Position numbers and translations under genes: made by a program
Notes under the pieces: generated by a model
Seen by the model: only the letters and a program-made list of their open reading frames with translations
Databases searched by the model: none
What the model was told of the DNA's origin: nothing
Assembly (NCBI RefSeq): GCF_036634175.1
Contig: NZ_JAZIFX010000001.1
Span: 5,022,001 to 5,086,000 of the forward strand
Direction of reading: 5' to 3'
DNA length: 64,000 nucleotides
DNA from: Streptomyces sp. P9-A2
GTDB taxonomy: Bacteria > Actinomycetota > Actinomycetes > Streptomycetales > Streptomycetaceae
Shown: positions 29,258 through 38,194 of the stretch, in pieces
How the letters are laid out: each line of letters starts with the position of its first letter
Numbering within the stretch: the stretch's first letter is position 1

Positions 29258-31587
29258 CCATCACCCCCGGGGCAGCGACCACGGCCCCCTCGACGCCGGC
29301 TCTCTCGTCGGACGCGCTCACCGGCAAGCGCCGCGTCGCCTTCGCCGCCTACGTCGACGAGAACTACCTGCCCGGTTTCCTCGCCCTGCTGCGCAGCCTG
29401 GCGCTGTCCAACCCGGGCGTGTGCGAGGACTTCGTCGTGCTCCACGACGACCTGCGCCCCGGCTCCATCGCCAGGATCCGCGCCCTGCACCCGCGGATCG
29501 TGCTGCGCCGGGTGAACACCGAGCACTACGACACGTACAAGAAGGGCGACCAGGACAACTACCTGGTCCGCAAGGCGTACTTCATCCTCGACGTCTTCCG
29601 GCTGCGTGAGTACGACACCGTCATCACGCTCGACACCGACATGGTCGTCCTCGGCGACCTCGGTGAACTGCTGCGGCTGCGCGAGGGCCTGGCGGCCGTC
29701 CCGCAGTTCTTCTACGGGCAGCACAAGCTGAACTCCGGGCTGCTGGTCATCCAGCGCGAGTACCTCGGCGACGCGTTCTGCGCCAAGCTGGACGCGACCG
29801 GACGCAGCGGCGACTACGAACTCGACAAACACGACCAGGGCATCCTCAACGCCGTCCTGGACGGCGACTTCGTCCGCCTCGACGCCCGCTACAACTTCGT
29901 CAAGCGGCGCCTGTCCGGCGACCTGCCGGTCCCCGACGACACCGCGATCCTGCACTTCACCGGCCGCCACAAGCCCTGGCAGGGCGGCGAGGCCGGATAC
30001 GGCCAGGCGGAGGACCGCTGGCGCGAGTTCGACATGTCCGACGCCGAGTTCCAGGCCGCCTACCTGTCTCAGTCCGGCGGCCTCCATCACGACCTGCTGG
30101 TGCACCTCGGTACCCCGCATGTCGCGCGCACCGGAGACACCGAGAGCGCCCGCAAGGTGGCCGCCGCGCACATCGCGTCCGGCGACTACCAGGACGCCGT
30201 CGACATCCTGAGCAGCGTGCGCATACCGCTCGACGAGGCCTGGCCGCACGAGGTGCTCGGGCACGCCCTGATGAGCGTCTCCCGCTACGACGAGGCCAAG
30301 GCCCAGCTGCTGCTCGCCGCGGCCGCCCCCAACCGCGCCGCCACCGCCTACGCCCGGCTCGCCCAGATGGCCTGGGTGCACGGCGACGACACCGCCTCGC
30401 TGCGGCACGCCACCGCCGGTATCTCCATCGACCCCACCCACCGCTCGAGCCGGCTGTGGGCCCAGCGCGCCGCCTCCGTGCCCGCGCGTGAGCTGGGCAG
30501 CGCCGAGGACCAGCTGGCGCACGTCGCCTTCTACATGGACCGCCAGGGCAACGCCGGCGACAAGCTGCTCCCGGAGACCGTCCGCCTGGGCTTCGGCCCG
30601 GACACCACCTCCCGCCGCTGGCACTCCGTCCACGCCCACCGCCTGTTCGACGAGGCCGCCCTGGAACGGGTCAACGCCCGGCGCGGCCTGGTCATCGGCG
30701 GCGGTGGGCTGTTCATCCCGGACACCATGCCCAACGGCAACAGCGCCTGGCAGTGGAACGTGCCCGACGAGCACCTGCGCGCCATCGACGTGCCGATCAT
30801 GGTGTACGCGGTCGGTTTCAACGCCTTCGACGGCCAGTCCTACCGGGCCGGGCGGTTCCGCGAGAGCCTGCGCCTGCTGGTGGAGAAGTCCGCGTTCTTC
30901 GGGCTGCGCAACCACGGCTCCATCGCCAAGGTACGGGCCATGCTCCCGGACCACCTGCACGACAGGGTCCGCTTCCAGCCCTGTCCCACCACGGTCAGCC
31001 GCCAGCTGGTGGCCGGCTGGCAGGACCCGGCGAAGCGCGACGACACCGTCCTGCTGAACGCCGCCTACGACCGGGCCGGCCTGCGCTTCGGGCACGACTA
31101 CGGGCACTTCCTCGCGGAGATCGCGAAGGCCGTGCGGGGCATCGGCGCGCACACCGAGGTCCAGTGCGTGGCGCATTCGCTGGACGACGAGCGGATCGCC
31201 TTCGACCTGCGCCGCGAGCACGGAATCTCGCTGCCGGTGATCCCGATGTACGACTTCGACAACGACGCCATCCGGGAGCTGTACGCCAGGACCCGCCTGG
31301 TCATCGGCATGCGCGGGCACGCCGGGATGATCCCCTTCGGTGTGGGCACACCGATCATCAGCCTGATCTCGCACCCGAAGATGGCGTACTTCCTGGCCGA
31401 CATCGAGCGCCCCGAGTGGGGTGTCTCCGTGCACGAGCGGAACCTGGGCGCCGTGCTCACCGAGCGGGCGACCGGCATCCTGGACCGCCATGCGGCGACC
31501 GTCGCCGACGTCCACGAGCGACAGCAGTCGCTGTGGAAGGTCACCGAGGCGAACGCCGCCGACCTGCGGGCGATCCTCGGCGAGTGA
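29254..31587 (+). CDS. GT8 glycosyltransferase fused to polysaccharide pyruvyltransferase
   Basis: A 777-residue two-domain enzyme. Residues about 25-270 are a GT8 domain (VAFAAYVDENYLPGFLALLRSLA, metal-binding DTD in VITLDTDMVVLGDL, LNSGLLVIQREY, DQGILNAVL, LHFTGRHKPW). Residues 290-410 are helical repeats. Residues about 425-777 match the CsaB-type pyruvyltransferase family (GNAGDKLLPETVRLGFGP, LVIGGGGLFIPD, LVIGMRGHAGMIPFGVGTPIISLI). The GT8 part would add a hexose and the C-terminal part a ketal pyruvate from PEP to the polymer. It is coupled to the GT29 gene by an ATGA overlap. Confidence 0.9.
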   Translation: MTITPGAATTAPSTPALSSDALTGKRRVAFAAYVDENYLPGFLALLRSLALSNPGVCEDFVVLHDDLRPGSIARIRALHPRIVLRRVNTEHYDTYKKGDQDNYLVRKAYFILDVFRLREYDTVITLDTDMVVLGDLGELLRLREGLAAVPQFFYGQHKLNSGLLVIQREYLGDAFCAKLDATGRSGDYELDKHDQGILNAVLDGDFVRLDARYNFVKRRLSGDLPVPDDTAILHFTGRHKPWQGGEAGYGQAEDRWREFDMSDAEFQAAYLSQSGGLHHDLLVHLGTPHVARTGDTESARKVAAAHIASGDYQDAVDILSSVRIPLDEAWPHEVLGHALMSVSRYDEAKAQLLLAAAAPNRAATAYARLAQMAWVHGDDTASLRHATAGISIDPTHRSSRLWAQRAASVPARELGSAEDQLAHVAFYMDRQGNAGDKLLPETVRLGFGPDTTSRRWHSVHAHRLFDEAALERVNARRGLVIGGGGLFIPDTMPNGNSAWQWNVPDEHLRAIDVPIMVYAVGFNAFDGQSYRAGRFRESLRLLVEKSAFFGLRNHGSIAKVRAMLPDHLHDRVRFQPCPTTVSRQLVAGWQDPAKRDDTVLLNAAYDRAGLRFGHDYGHFLAEIAKAVRGIGAHTEVQCVAHSLDDERIAFDLRREHGISLPVIPMYDFDNDAIRELYARTRLVIGMRGHAGMIPFGVGTPIISLISHPKMAYFLADIERPEWGVSVHERNLGAVLTERATGILDRHAATVADVHERQQSLWKVTEANAADLRAILGE

Positions 31588-31593
31588 AACGGG

Positions 31594-31647
31594 GTGAGCC
31601 CCCGCGGCCGGTCCCAGGATGCTCCGGGACGGACCGCGGGGGCTCAC
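31594..31647. terminator. Bidirectional hairpin after the GT8/pyruvyltransferase gene
   Basis: 14-bp arms at 31594-31607 and 31634-31647 form a long stem; the 26-base middle contains a further short GGTCCC/GGGAC pairing. It lies between convergent genes. Confidence 0.82.
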
Positions 31648-31687
31648 GCATGCCGCGCGCCGAGTGCTTCATGCCGGGCCCGCGGCC

Positions 31688-32686
31688 TCAGCGGCCCAGA
31701 GCCCTGCGCACCAGCCGGGACAGCCGCGAACCGTCGCCGCTGCCGCCGCCGTTCTTCGCCCGGTCCTCGTCGTACGCCTTGCGCAGCTGCTCGAAGTGGT
31801 CCGCGCGGGTACGACTCAGGTACTCATCCGTGAGTAGCGGCTTGGCCAGCGACCAGGCCCTCCGGTGGTCGCCGGCGTAGTGGGCGACGTAGGCCTTGGA
31901 CAGTTCCAGCACCGACTTGAAGGGGATGCCGCCGGTGTGGTCGCGGTCGATCCGGTCCTGGACGGCGGATATCAGTGCCAGCTTCTCGTCGGCGGAGGAG
32001 GTGTCCTCCGCGATGGACTTCAGCACGTCCGCAGGGATCGGCCGGACCACCTCGAAGGCGAGCGTGGAGCGGATCGGCGGCCCGGCGATCTCGATGTACG
32101 GCAGCAGCGCGCCCGTGCTGTGGTGCAGCCACGGCAGCCGGGGGCCGGCGAAGTCCTGGTGCAGGACGACCGAGCCGGGCCGCAGCCGGGTCAGGAACCG
32201 CTCGGTCACGCAGCGGAACACCCGGGGGGTCTTGGCGATGTCGATGTGCAGGAACTCGATGGGGCTGGTGTCCTCGGGGTCCGAGGTCTTCCAGAGGTCC
32301 CCGGCGTGGATCTCCAGGAACGGCAGGAACGGTTCGAGGCGTCCGCGGAAGTCGTCCAGGAAGGAGTTGTCGTCGGCCGGTTTGCTGCCGGAGGTGAAGA
32401 ACTTCTCCGTCGCGAACGTGCCCTTGCCGACGCGGAAGAAGTCGTACGCGTGCAGCCGCCCCCGGCGCTCGTCGAAGACGGGGCTCTCGCGCAGCCCGAG
32501 CGCGAGGGCATAGGTGGAGCCGCCGCCACCGGAGCCCAGTTCGACCAGCCGGTCCTCGCCCGTGAGGTGATGGCGCCCCAGCAGATAGAGGAACCGCAGT
32601 TCCCAGGCGCTGACCTGGGAGTAGGGGATGGCGTCCGGCAGACGGACGTCGTCGAGGAGCGGGTAGAGCCGGCCGATGTTCGTCAT
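31688..32686 (-). CDS. Class I SAM-dependent methyltransferase-like protein
   Basis: A 332-residue protein. The SAM-binding motif I is LVELGSGGGGSTYALALG near residues 46-64. Later IEFLHIDIAKTPRVFRCVTERFLTRLRPGSVVLHQDF resembles the motif region of Methyltransf_24-type sugar methyltransferases. The C-terminal 110 residues are helical. ATG 32684-32686 follows GTGAGG. It sits inside the glycopolymer locus, so O-methylation of a sugar is a reasonable inference; it may instead be a structural relative without methylation activity. Confidence 0.75.
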   Translation of the reverse strand: MTNIGRLYPLLDDVRLPDAIPYSQVSAWELRFLYLLGRHHLTGEDRLVELGSGGGGSTYALALGLRESPVFDERRGRLHAYDFFRVGKGTFATEKFFTSGSKPADDNSFLDDFRGRLEPFLPFLEIHAGDLWKTSDPEDTSPIEFLHIDIAKTPRVFRCVTERFLTRLRPGSVVLHQDFAGPRLPWLHHSTGALLPYIEIAGPPIRSTLAFEVVRPIPADVLKSIAEDTSSADEKLALISAVQDRIDRDHTGGIPFKSVLELSKAYVAHYAGDHRRAWSLAKPLLTDEYLSRTRADHFEQLRKAYDEDRAKNGGGSGDGSRLSRLVRRALGR

Positions 32687-32913
32687 GGATGCCTCACGGG
32701 TTGAGTGACTCCGGAGAAGGGCGGCAAGCGTGGCGATCCTATGAGTGTGGACGTCGGCTCGCCATGGAATCCATGGAGCTAGCGGGTTTTCGCTCGAACT
32801 TTCACCGGTCTTCGCTCGTCGTTCACCAGGGAGGGCCGGTGTGCCCGCTCCGGCTCGTCGGCCGGGGCGGGCGGGCGACGCGTGTGCGCGTGCTCACGTG
32901 CGCGTATGCGCGT

Positions 32914-34251
32914 TCAGCGGCGGGCCATCGCCCGGCGCAGCCTGAGCGCCTTGCGCGCGACCTTCCGGACCGTGGCGTTGCGCGGCAGGAACCCCAGCTG
33001 GGGCGGCACCCCGCCGGGCAGTCCGAGGGACGTCAGTCGCTTCTTCCTGAAGTAGCGCCGGGTGCCGTCGTCCAGCCGCGTCGCCAGGTACCGCTCGGCC
33101 TCGGGCCGCAGGTCCGGCAGGATCTTCGGCTGCATCGTGAACCCGACGGTCCGTACGAGGTCGCCGAGTGCGTCGGTGTCCATGCGCCCGCGCCCCTCGG
33201 CGACCGCGGCCCCGTCCGTCGGCTCCGGCAGCAGCGCGTCGACGATGGTGACCGGGACGCGGTTGCTGTTCTCGAACGGCGTCAGCCGGTCCAGCAGGGT
33301 CTCGGTGCCGACCCGGGCGACCGGCAGCCCGTACAGGGCGGACGCGGTCAGCAGGGCGGTGGAGAAGCAGCCGACGACCAGGGCCGGACGCATCCGCTGG
33401 TACAGCACCTCGGCCAGCACCGGGGTGTCCACCACCGTGAGATCGACGCCGAGCCGTTCGGCCTCTTCCTCCAGGGTGCGGGTGAAGCGCGCCGGGGCCG
33501 TGGGGTGCGGTTTGAACACCACCCGGGTGTGACCGAGGTGCACCGCGCCCTTCAGCATCCGCACATGAAGGTTCTCCTCCTCCTCGGCGGAGAGGATGTT
33601 CAGCGCGGACAGGTACTGGCCCAGCAGCAGCGCGGGCTCCGTCACGTCCGGCAGTCCGTCGCCGGTGCCGGCCAGTTCGGCCAGCACCTTGGTGAACGAC
33701 GGGGTCGCCACCACCTCCGGCGCCACCCCGAACTCGGTGAGCAGCAGCGGTTCGAGCCCCGGCACCAGGTCGAGGTGGAGCAGCCGTTCCACCCGGGTGC
33801 CGACCAGCGGGTCGAGCTTGTTGCGGGTGGGGCCGTAGCTCATCAGGCCGTCCGCGTAGACCGTGATGGGTGCGTCGGTGAAGATCTGCGTCATTCCGAG
33901 GGCCGGGTTGACCTGGATGGACTCCACGGCGAGGGTCAGGTCGTCGTCGCCCAGGTCCCAGAGCAGCCGCAGATACCGCTCCCACAGGGGAACGTCCTCC
34001 AGGCGCGGCGCCCAGCCGCCGGGGTGGAACGGGAAGATGGCCTTGTTCCACGACAGCACGTCGTCGAACCGGGACCGCAGCAGCTCGAACCCGGGCATCT
34101 CGTCGACGGCGGGCGTCGTCTCGGGCGTCGTCGCGTTGTTGGAGACCAGCAGGATCCGCCGGTCGACGGGCGCGAAGCAGCCGGAGTCCAGGGCGGCGGC
34201 GAGCGTGGCCGTGCCGTACAGGGTCGACGCCATGAAGATCTGCGTGGTCAC
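32914..34251 (-). CDS. Polysialyltransferase-family (PF07388-like) glycosyltransferase
   Basis: A 445-residue GT-B-type transferase. Pattern hallmarks of the bacterial polysialyltransferase family are present: an acidic-Gly pair in VYADGLMSYGP, the HP motif in RVVFKPHPTAP, and the Ser/Thr motif in VVGCFSTALLTASALYGLPVARVG. It should polymerise a nonulosonic acid from the CMP-sugar made by the nearby neuA product. It starts at GTG 34249-34251, overlapping the upstream GT2 stop (GTGA). The basic C terminus (RKVARKALRLRRAMARR) could associate with the membrane. The longer frame upstream is a shadow. Confidence 0.85.
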   Translation of the reverse strand: MTTQIFMASTLYGTATLAAALDSGCFAPVDRRILLVSNNATTPETTPAVDEMPGFELLRSRFDDVLSWNKAIFPFHPGGWAPRLEDVPLWERYLRLLWDLGDDDLTLAVESIQVNPALGMTQIFTDAPITVYADGLMSYGPTRNKLDPLVGTRVERLLHLDLVPGLEPLLLTEFGVAPEVVATPSFTKVLAELAGTGDGLPDVTEPALLLGQYLSALNILSAEEEENLHVRMLKGAVHLGHTRVVFKPHPTAPARFTRTLEEEAERLGVDLTVVDTPVLAEVLYQRMRPALVVGCFSTALLTASALYGLPVARVGTETLLDRLTPFENSNRVPVTIVDALLPEPTDGAAVAEGRGRMDTDALGDLVRTVGFTMQPKILPDLRPEAERYLATRLDDGTRRYFRKKRLTSLGLPGGVPPQLGFLPRNATVRKVARKALRLRRAMARR

Positions 34252-35228
34252 GCGGCGACCTCCGTGGCCGGCACGGGGCGGCGGCGCAGCCGGCGCAGCC
34301 GGCCGGCGCGCTCGGCGTCCATCGAGCCGAGTGCGTCGTCGAGTACGTCCTGCGGCATGCGCCGCAGTGCGGCGGTGCTCATAGCCTTCAGTTGTCGCGC
34401 CACGGAGGGCTCGAACCTTTCGATGGTTCCCAGATGGTGGGAAATGATGGCGCAGTACGTGCGTACGGCCTTCGGCAGCAGGGTCGCCGCGTCGGAATCC
34501 CGCGCGGTCTCCTCGATCACCTGGTCGAACGCGCGAATGAAGTCGAGCTGCCGGACGTCCCCGATCTGGGTGAGCGACGAGGAGACACCACGCCGGTAGA
34601 AGACGCCGAGGAGGCCGGCCACCGCGAAGGACTCCGCCTCCCGGTGCAGCTTCCAGATCCAGGGCCGGTCCTCGGCGGTGCGCAGTCCGTCGGTGAAGTG
34701 CAGCACGCCGCGTTCGACGAGCCTGCGGTGGTAGATGCCCGCCCAGGCGTAGGCGTAGTCGACGGAGGTGGTCCGGTGGGCGGGGAGGATCGCGTCGCGC
34801 GGGTTCAGCGCCACATTGCGCCGGCCGTGCGGGACGCGGTGGACGGCACGGGCCCGCGCGGTGCACTGCACATGGTCGGTGCGGACGAAGTCGCAGTCCA
34901 GCTTCTCGATGGCGGAGACCAGGCGGGCGTAGTAGCCGGGCGCCAGCCAGTCGTCGCCGTCCAGGAAGGTCAGGTACTCGCCGCGGGCCCGGTCGATGCC
35001 GGTGTTGCGGGCGGTCGCCAGGCCGCCGTTCTTCTCGTGGCCGACCAGCACCGCCCCCGGCAGTTCACGCTCGGCACGCGCGAGGAGGTCCGCGGTCCCG
35101 TCGGTCGAGCAGTCGTCGACGAGAATGAATTCGAAGTCGTCCCGCGCGTTGGCGCGCAGACTTCGCAGGGCATCGGGGACGTAGGGGCGCACGTTGTAGA
35201 ACGGCACGATGACGGAGAGCTTGAGCAC
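34248..35228 (-). CDS. GT2-family glycosyltransferase
   Basis: A 326-residue GT-A enzyme beginning LKLSVIVPFYNVRPYVPDALRSL, with FEFILVDDCSTDGTADLL (nucleotide-sugar site), GLATARNTGIDRARGEYLTFLDGDDW (DxD metal motif) and a helical C terminus. The GTG at 35226-35228 was chosen because the Rossmann strand follows at once; upstream in-frame sequence has no family similarity. It is operonic with the polysialyltransferase-type gene and divergent from the DUF6716-like gene, sharing a 198-base promoter region. Confidence 0.87.
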   Translation of the reverse strand: MLKLSVIVPFYNVRPYVPDALRSLRANARDDFEFILVDDCSTDGTADLLARAERELPGAVLVGHEKNGGLATARNTGIDRARGEYLTFLDGDDWLAPGYYARLVSAIEKLDCDFVRTDHVQCTARARAVHRVPHGRRNVALNPRDAILPAHRTTSVDYAYAWAGIYHRRLVERGVLHFTDGLRTAEDRPWIWKLHREAESFAVAGLLGVFYRRGVSSSLTQIGDVRQLDFIRAFDQVIEETARDSDAATLLPKAVRTYCAIISHHLGTIERFEPSVARQLKAMSTAALRRMPQDVLDDALGSMDAERAGRLRRLRRRPVPATEVAA

Positions 35229-35426
35229 GTCTTCGACGTTAGGCGGCTGCCCGTCATTCGTCTTTACCTGAACCTTGATACGGGGTGAACGACGCGTGGC
35301 GAAGCAGTGAAGCAAACATTTTTCCGGGGAGTGGACGGGCTGATTCCCCATTCGGCGATCTCCTGTTCACCATTTGTTGGATTCGGGTTGGGCCACTCCT
35401 AGAAATTGCTTCCTAACGTCTTCGTT

Positions 35427-36794
35427 GTGCCAGCAAGTGCAACGAAGTCCCTGCGAGTCGCCGTTCTCGCGGATTCCGATACCCGGTGGAAATGGGGCGC
35501 GCTCACCGCGAACCGCATTGCCCCGGAGAATTCGGACATCCGTCTGGACGGTTATCTCCTGCGGGGCCGTGCGACTCCCACCGCCCGTCAGCTCGACGAG
35601 GTCGGCGTCCGGGCGGACGCCCTCCACGAGGTGACCGCGGTCCAGTTCCTGCACGCGATGAAGGAGGAGCCGTACGACCTCCTGGTCCTCGCGCTGGTCG
35701 GCGGCGGGGTGCAGGCGATGCTGCACGGGCTCGGGCGGATCTGGGGTGATGCCGCGGCAGACCGGGTGAAGCGGCCCGTCGTCGTCACCGGATACGTCGG
35801 AGTCGTCTACGAGAAGCTCGCCGACGGCCTGCTGCTGCGCCACGGAGCCGACCTCGTCCTCGCCAACTCCCGTCAGGACGCGGAACGTTTCCGCGCCGTG
35901 TACGAAGGCGTGGGCGCCGGCGCCGGCTCGGTGACGGAGGTCGCGCTGCCGTTCCTCGGCGGGGCCGCCTACACCGGCGGGCACGACCCCTCCGCGCAGC
36001 AGGGGCGCGGGCCCTACACGGTCGTCTTCGCCGCCCAGCCCTCCGTGCCGGAGAACCGCCGGGACCGTACCTACCTGCTGAACCGGCTGGTCGGGCACGC
36101 CCGTCGGCACCCCGAGCGCGAGGTGCTGCTCAAGCTGCGCTCCAAGCCGGGCGAGCACACCACGCACATCGAGGAACTGCCGTACCAGAAACTGGTCCAG
36201 CGGCTCGACCCGCCGGCCAACTTCCGCCTGGTGTACGGGCACATGGGCGAGGTCCTGGACCGCACCGACCTGCTGGTCACGGTGAGCTCCACGGCCGCCC
36301 TGGAGTCCCTGCACCGCCGCATCCCCACCGCGGTCCTCACCGACCTCGGCGTACGCGAGGCGCTCGGCAACCACCACTTCGTCGGCTCCGGCTGCCTCGC
36401 CTCCTGGGACCAGCTCGACGCCGGCCACCGGCCCGTACCGGACGCGGAGTGGGTGTCCCGGCAGGGTGTGGCCGCCGGGGACGCCTCCTCCGGGGGAGGG
36501 TCGTACGAGACGGCCTTCGACACCGCCCGCGCCCGCATCGCCGAGCTGCTCGACCGCCCCGGCGGCCTGCCCCCGTTGGACCCGTACTACACGCCCGTCA
36601 CCGCGCCCGGCTACCTGCCCGGCCTGCTCGCCCGCCATCACCTCGGCCCGGACGGCACCCCGCTGCCCGGCACCCCCGCCGCCGGCAAGGAGCCCGGACC
36701 GGTCCGGCAGATCGTGCGCCGCGCGGCGCGCGGCGCCTACCGCCACGGAGTCCAGCGGGTGGCCCCGGTGATCCGTCGGATGGGCGAACTGTGA
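35427..36794 (+). CDS. DUF6716-like putative glycosyltransferase
   Basis: About 455 residues. It opens SLRVAVLADSDTRWKWGALTANRI, which I recognise as the start of the DUF6716 putative glycosyltransferase type. A GT-B-like pattern continues with TGYVGVVYEKLADGLLLRHGADLVLANS, LLKLRSKPGEHTTHIEELPYQKLV and LLVTVSSTAALESLHRRIPTAVL, resembling the acidic, basic and Ser-Ser motifs of the polysialyltransferase group. The start GTG at 35427 lacks a clear ribosome site. It is the first gene before neuA-neuB, on the same strand. Confidence 0.75.
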   Translation: MPASATKSLRVAVLADSDTRWKWGALTANRIAPENSDIRLDGYLLRGRATPTARQLDEVGVRADALHEVTAVQFLHAMKEEPYDLLVLALVGGGVQAMLHGLGRIWGDAAADRVKRPVVVTGYVGVVYEKLADGLLLRHGADLVLANSRQDAERFRAVYEGVGAGAGSVTEVALPFLGGAAYTGGHDPSAQQGRGPYTVVFAAQPSVPENRRDRTYLLNRLVGHARRHPEREVLLKLRSKPGEHTTHIEELPYQKLVQRLDPPANFRLVYGHMGEVLDRTDLLVTVSSTAALESLHRRIPTAVLTDLGVREALGNHHFVGSGCLASWDQLDAGHRPVPDAEWVSRQGVAAGDASSGGGSYETAFDTARARIAELLDRPGGLPPLDPYYTPVTAPGYLPGLLARHHLGPDGTPLPGTPAAGKEPGPVRQIVRRAARGAYRHGVQRVAPVIRRMGEL

Positions 36795-36830
36795 GCGCCT
36801 CCCTCACGGCCGGCCGTGACCGCAGTCTCT

Positions 36831-36866
36831 CCAGTCCTCCCAGTCCTCCCAGTCCTTCCAGTCCTG
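36831..36866. repeat. 9-bp tandem repeat (CCAGTCCTC), four units, upstream of neuA
   Basis: Four adjacent 9-base units, the last two with one change each, lie in the 89-base gap before the neuA start, just upstream of its AAGGAG site. Confidence 0.85.
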
Positions 36867-36883
36867 CTCAAGGAGCTGATCCC

Positions 36884-38182
36884 ATGACCGAACCGCAAGG
36901 GGGCCGGAGCGGCACCCCGGTTCGCCGGGTGCTCGCCGTGATCCCCGCGCGCGGCGGCTCCAAGGGAGTGCCCGCGAAGAACCTCACGCCGGTCGGCGGC
37001 GCGCCCCTGGTGACCCGCGCCGTCCGCGAGTGCCGCGCCGCACGCCAGGTGACGGACGTCGTCGTCTCCACCGACGACCAGGCCATCGCGGCCGCCGCCC
37101 GGCAGGCCGGCGCCGAGATCGTGATGCGTCCGGCCGCCATCGCGGGCGACCTCGCCACCTCGGAGGCGGCCGTCCTGCACGCCCTGGACGCCCACGAGGC
37201 GCTGCACGGCGCCGCGGTGGACGTCGTCCTGCTGGTCCAGTGCACCAGCCCCTTCCTGACGCGCGAGGACATCGACGGCGTGGCCGGCGCGGTCGCCGCG
37301 CAGGGCGCCGACACGGCCGTGACCGTCGCCCCGTTCCACGGCTTCGTCTGGCGGGACGCGACCGGCGAGGAGCCGGCCGGCCCTCAGGGAGACGGCGGCA
37401 GCGGCGGCTTCGGAGTCAACCACGACAAGTCCTTCCGCCCCCGCCGCCAGGACCGCCCCCAGGACCTCCTGGAGACCGGCGCCGCCTACGCGATGGACGC
37501 GGCCGGCTTCCGCGAGCACCAGCACCGCTTCTTCGGCCGCACCGAACTCGTGCGCACCGACCCCGCCCGCGTGCTGGAGATCGACGACCCGCACGACCTC
37601 GCCCGGGCCCGCGCCCTCGCCCCGCTCTTCGACGCGAGCCTCCCCCAAGCTTTCGACTTCGCTCGAGCAGGGGGGACCCCCATCGGCGCCCTCCCGACCG
37701 CCGACGACATCGACGCGGTCGTCCTCGACTTCGACGGCACCCAGACCGACGACAGGGTGCTGATCGACGCCACCGGACAGGAATTCGTCTCCGTGCACCG
37801 CGGCGACGGACTCGGCATCGCCGCCCTGCGCAGGAGCGGCCTCAAGATGCTCGTCCTGTCCACGGAACAGAACCCGGTCGTCGCCGCCCGCGCACGCAAG
37901 CTCAAGATCCCCGTGCTGCACGGCATCGACCGCAAGGACCTCGCCCTGAAGCAGTGGTGCGAGGAACAGGGCATCGCGCCCGAGCGCGTGCTCTACGTCG
38001 GCAACGACGTCAATGACCTCCCGTGCTTCGCCCTCGTGGGCTGGCCCGTGGCGGTCGCGAGCGCCCACGACGTCGTACGCGGCGCCGCACGCGCGGTCAC
38101 CACCGCCCCCGGTGGCGACGGCGCCGTCCGGGAGATCGCCGGCTGGATCCTCGGCCCCTCTCTCGATTCCCTCCCCAAGTAA
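36884..38182 (+). CDS. neuA: CMP-nonulosonic acid synthetase fused to a HAD phosphatase
   Basis: A 432-residue bifunctional protein. Residues 1-235 are the cytidylyltransferase (VLAVIPARGGSKGVPAKNL for CTP binding, STDDQAIA, LLVQCTSPFLTREDIDG, VLEIDDPHDLARARAL). Residues about 275-425 are a KdsC-like HAD domain with intact DFDGTQTDDR, a Lys in the RKDLALK region and YVGNDVNDLPCF, so it is probably an active 9-phosphatase. The linker at about 252-267 is encoded by a short palindromic element (37639-37682). It activates the NeuB product to the CMP-sugar. ATG 36884 follows AAGGAG. Confidence 0.92.
   Translation: MTEPQGGRSGTPVRRVLAVIPARGGSKGVPAKNLTPVGGAPLVTRAVRECRAARQVTDVVVSTDDQAIAAAARQAGAEIVMRPAAIAGDLATSEAAVLHALDAHEALHGAAVDVVLLVQCTSPFLTREDIDGVAGAVAAQGADTAVTVAPFHGFVWRDATGEEPAGPQGDGGSGGFGVNHDKSFRPRRQDRPQDLLETGAAYAMDAAGFREHQHRFFGRTELVRTDPARVLEIDDPHDLARARALAPLFDASLPQAFDFARAGGTPIGALPTADDIDAVVLDFDGTQTDDRVLIDATGQEFVSVHRGDGLGIAALRRSGLKMLVLSTEQNPVVAARARKLKIPVLHGIDRKDLALKQWCEEQGIAPERVLYVGNDVNDLPCFALVGWPVAVASAHDVVRGAARAVTTAPGGDGAVREIAGWILGPSLDSLPK
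37639..37682. repeat. Short imperfect palindrome inside neuA (dispersed Streptomyces-type element)
   Basis: The sequence opens CCTCCCCCAAGC, continues through TTCGCTCGAGCAG and ends GGGGGGACCCCCA. I recognise this as resembling a short element found many times between genes in Streptomyces chromosomes. Here it lies in frame inside the linker between the two domains, encoding SLPQAFDFARAGGTP. Confidence 0.65.
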
Positions 38183-38194
38183 GGAAACACCGTC

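Noticed and set aside
29137..31647. 836-codon minus-strand ORF opposite the GT8/pyruvyltransferase
   Set aside because: Shadow of a real gene with clear GT8 and pyruvyltransferase motifs.
32745..32945. Alternating CGCGTG/CGTGCGCG stretch as a possible CRISPR or iteron array
   Set aside because: Only short irregular purine-pyrimidine alternation and a small hairpin; no regular spacer structure.
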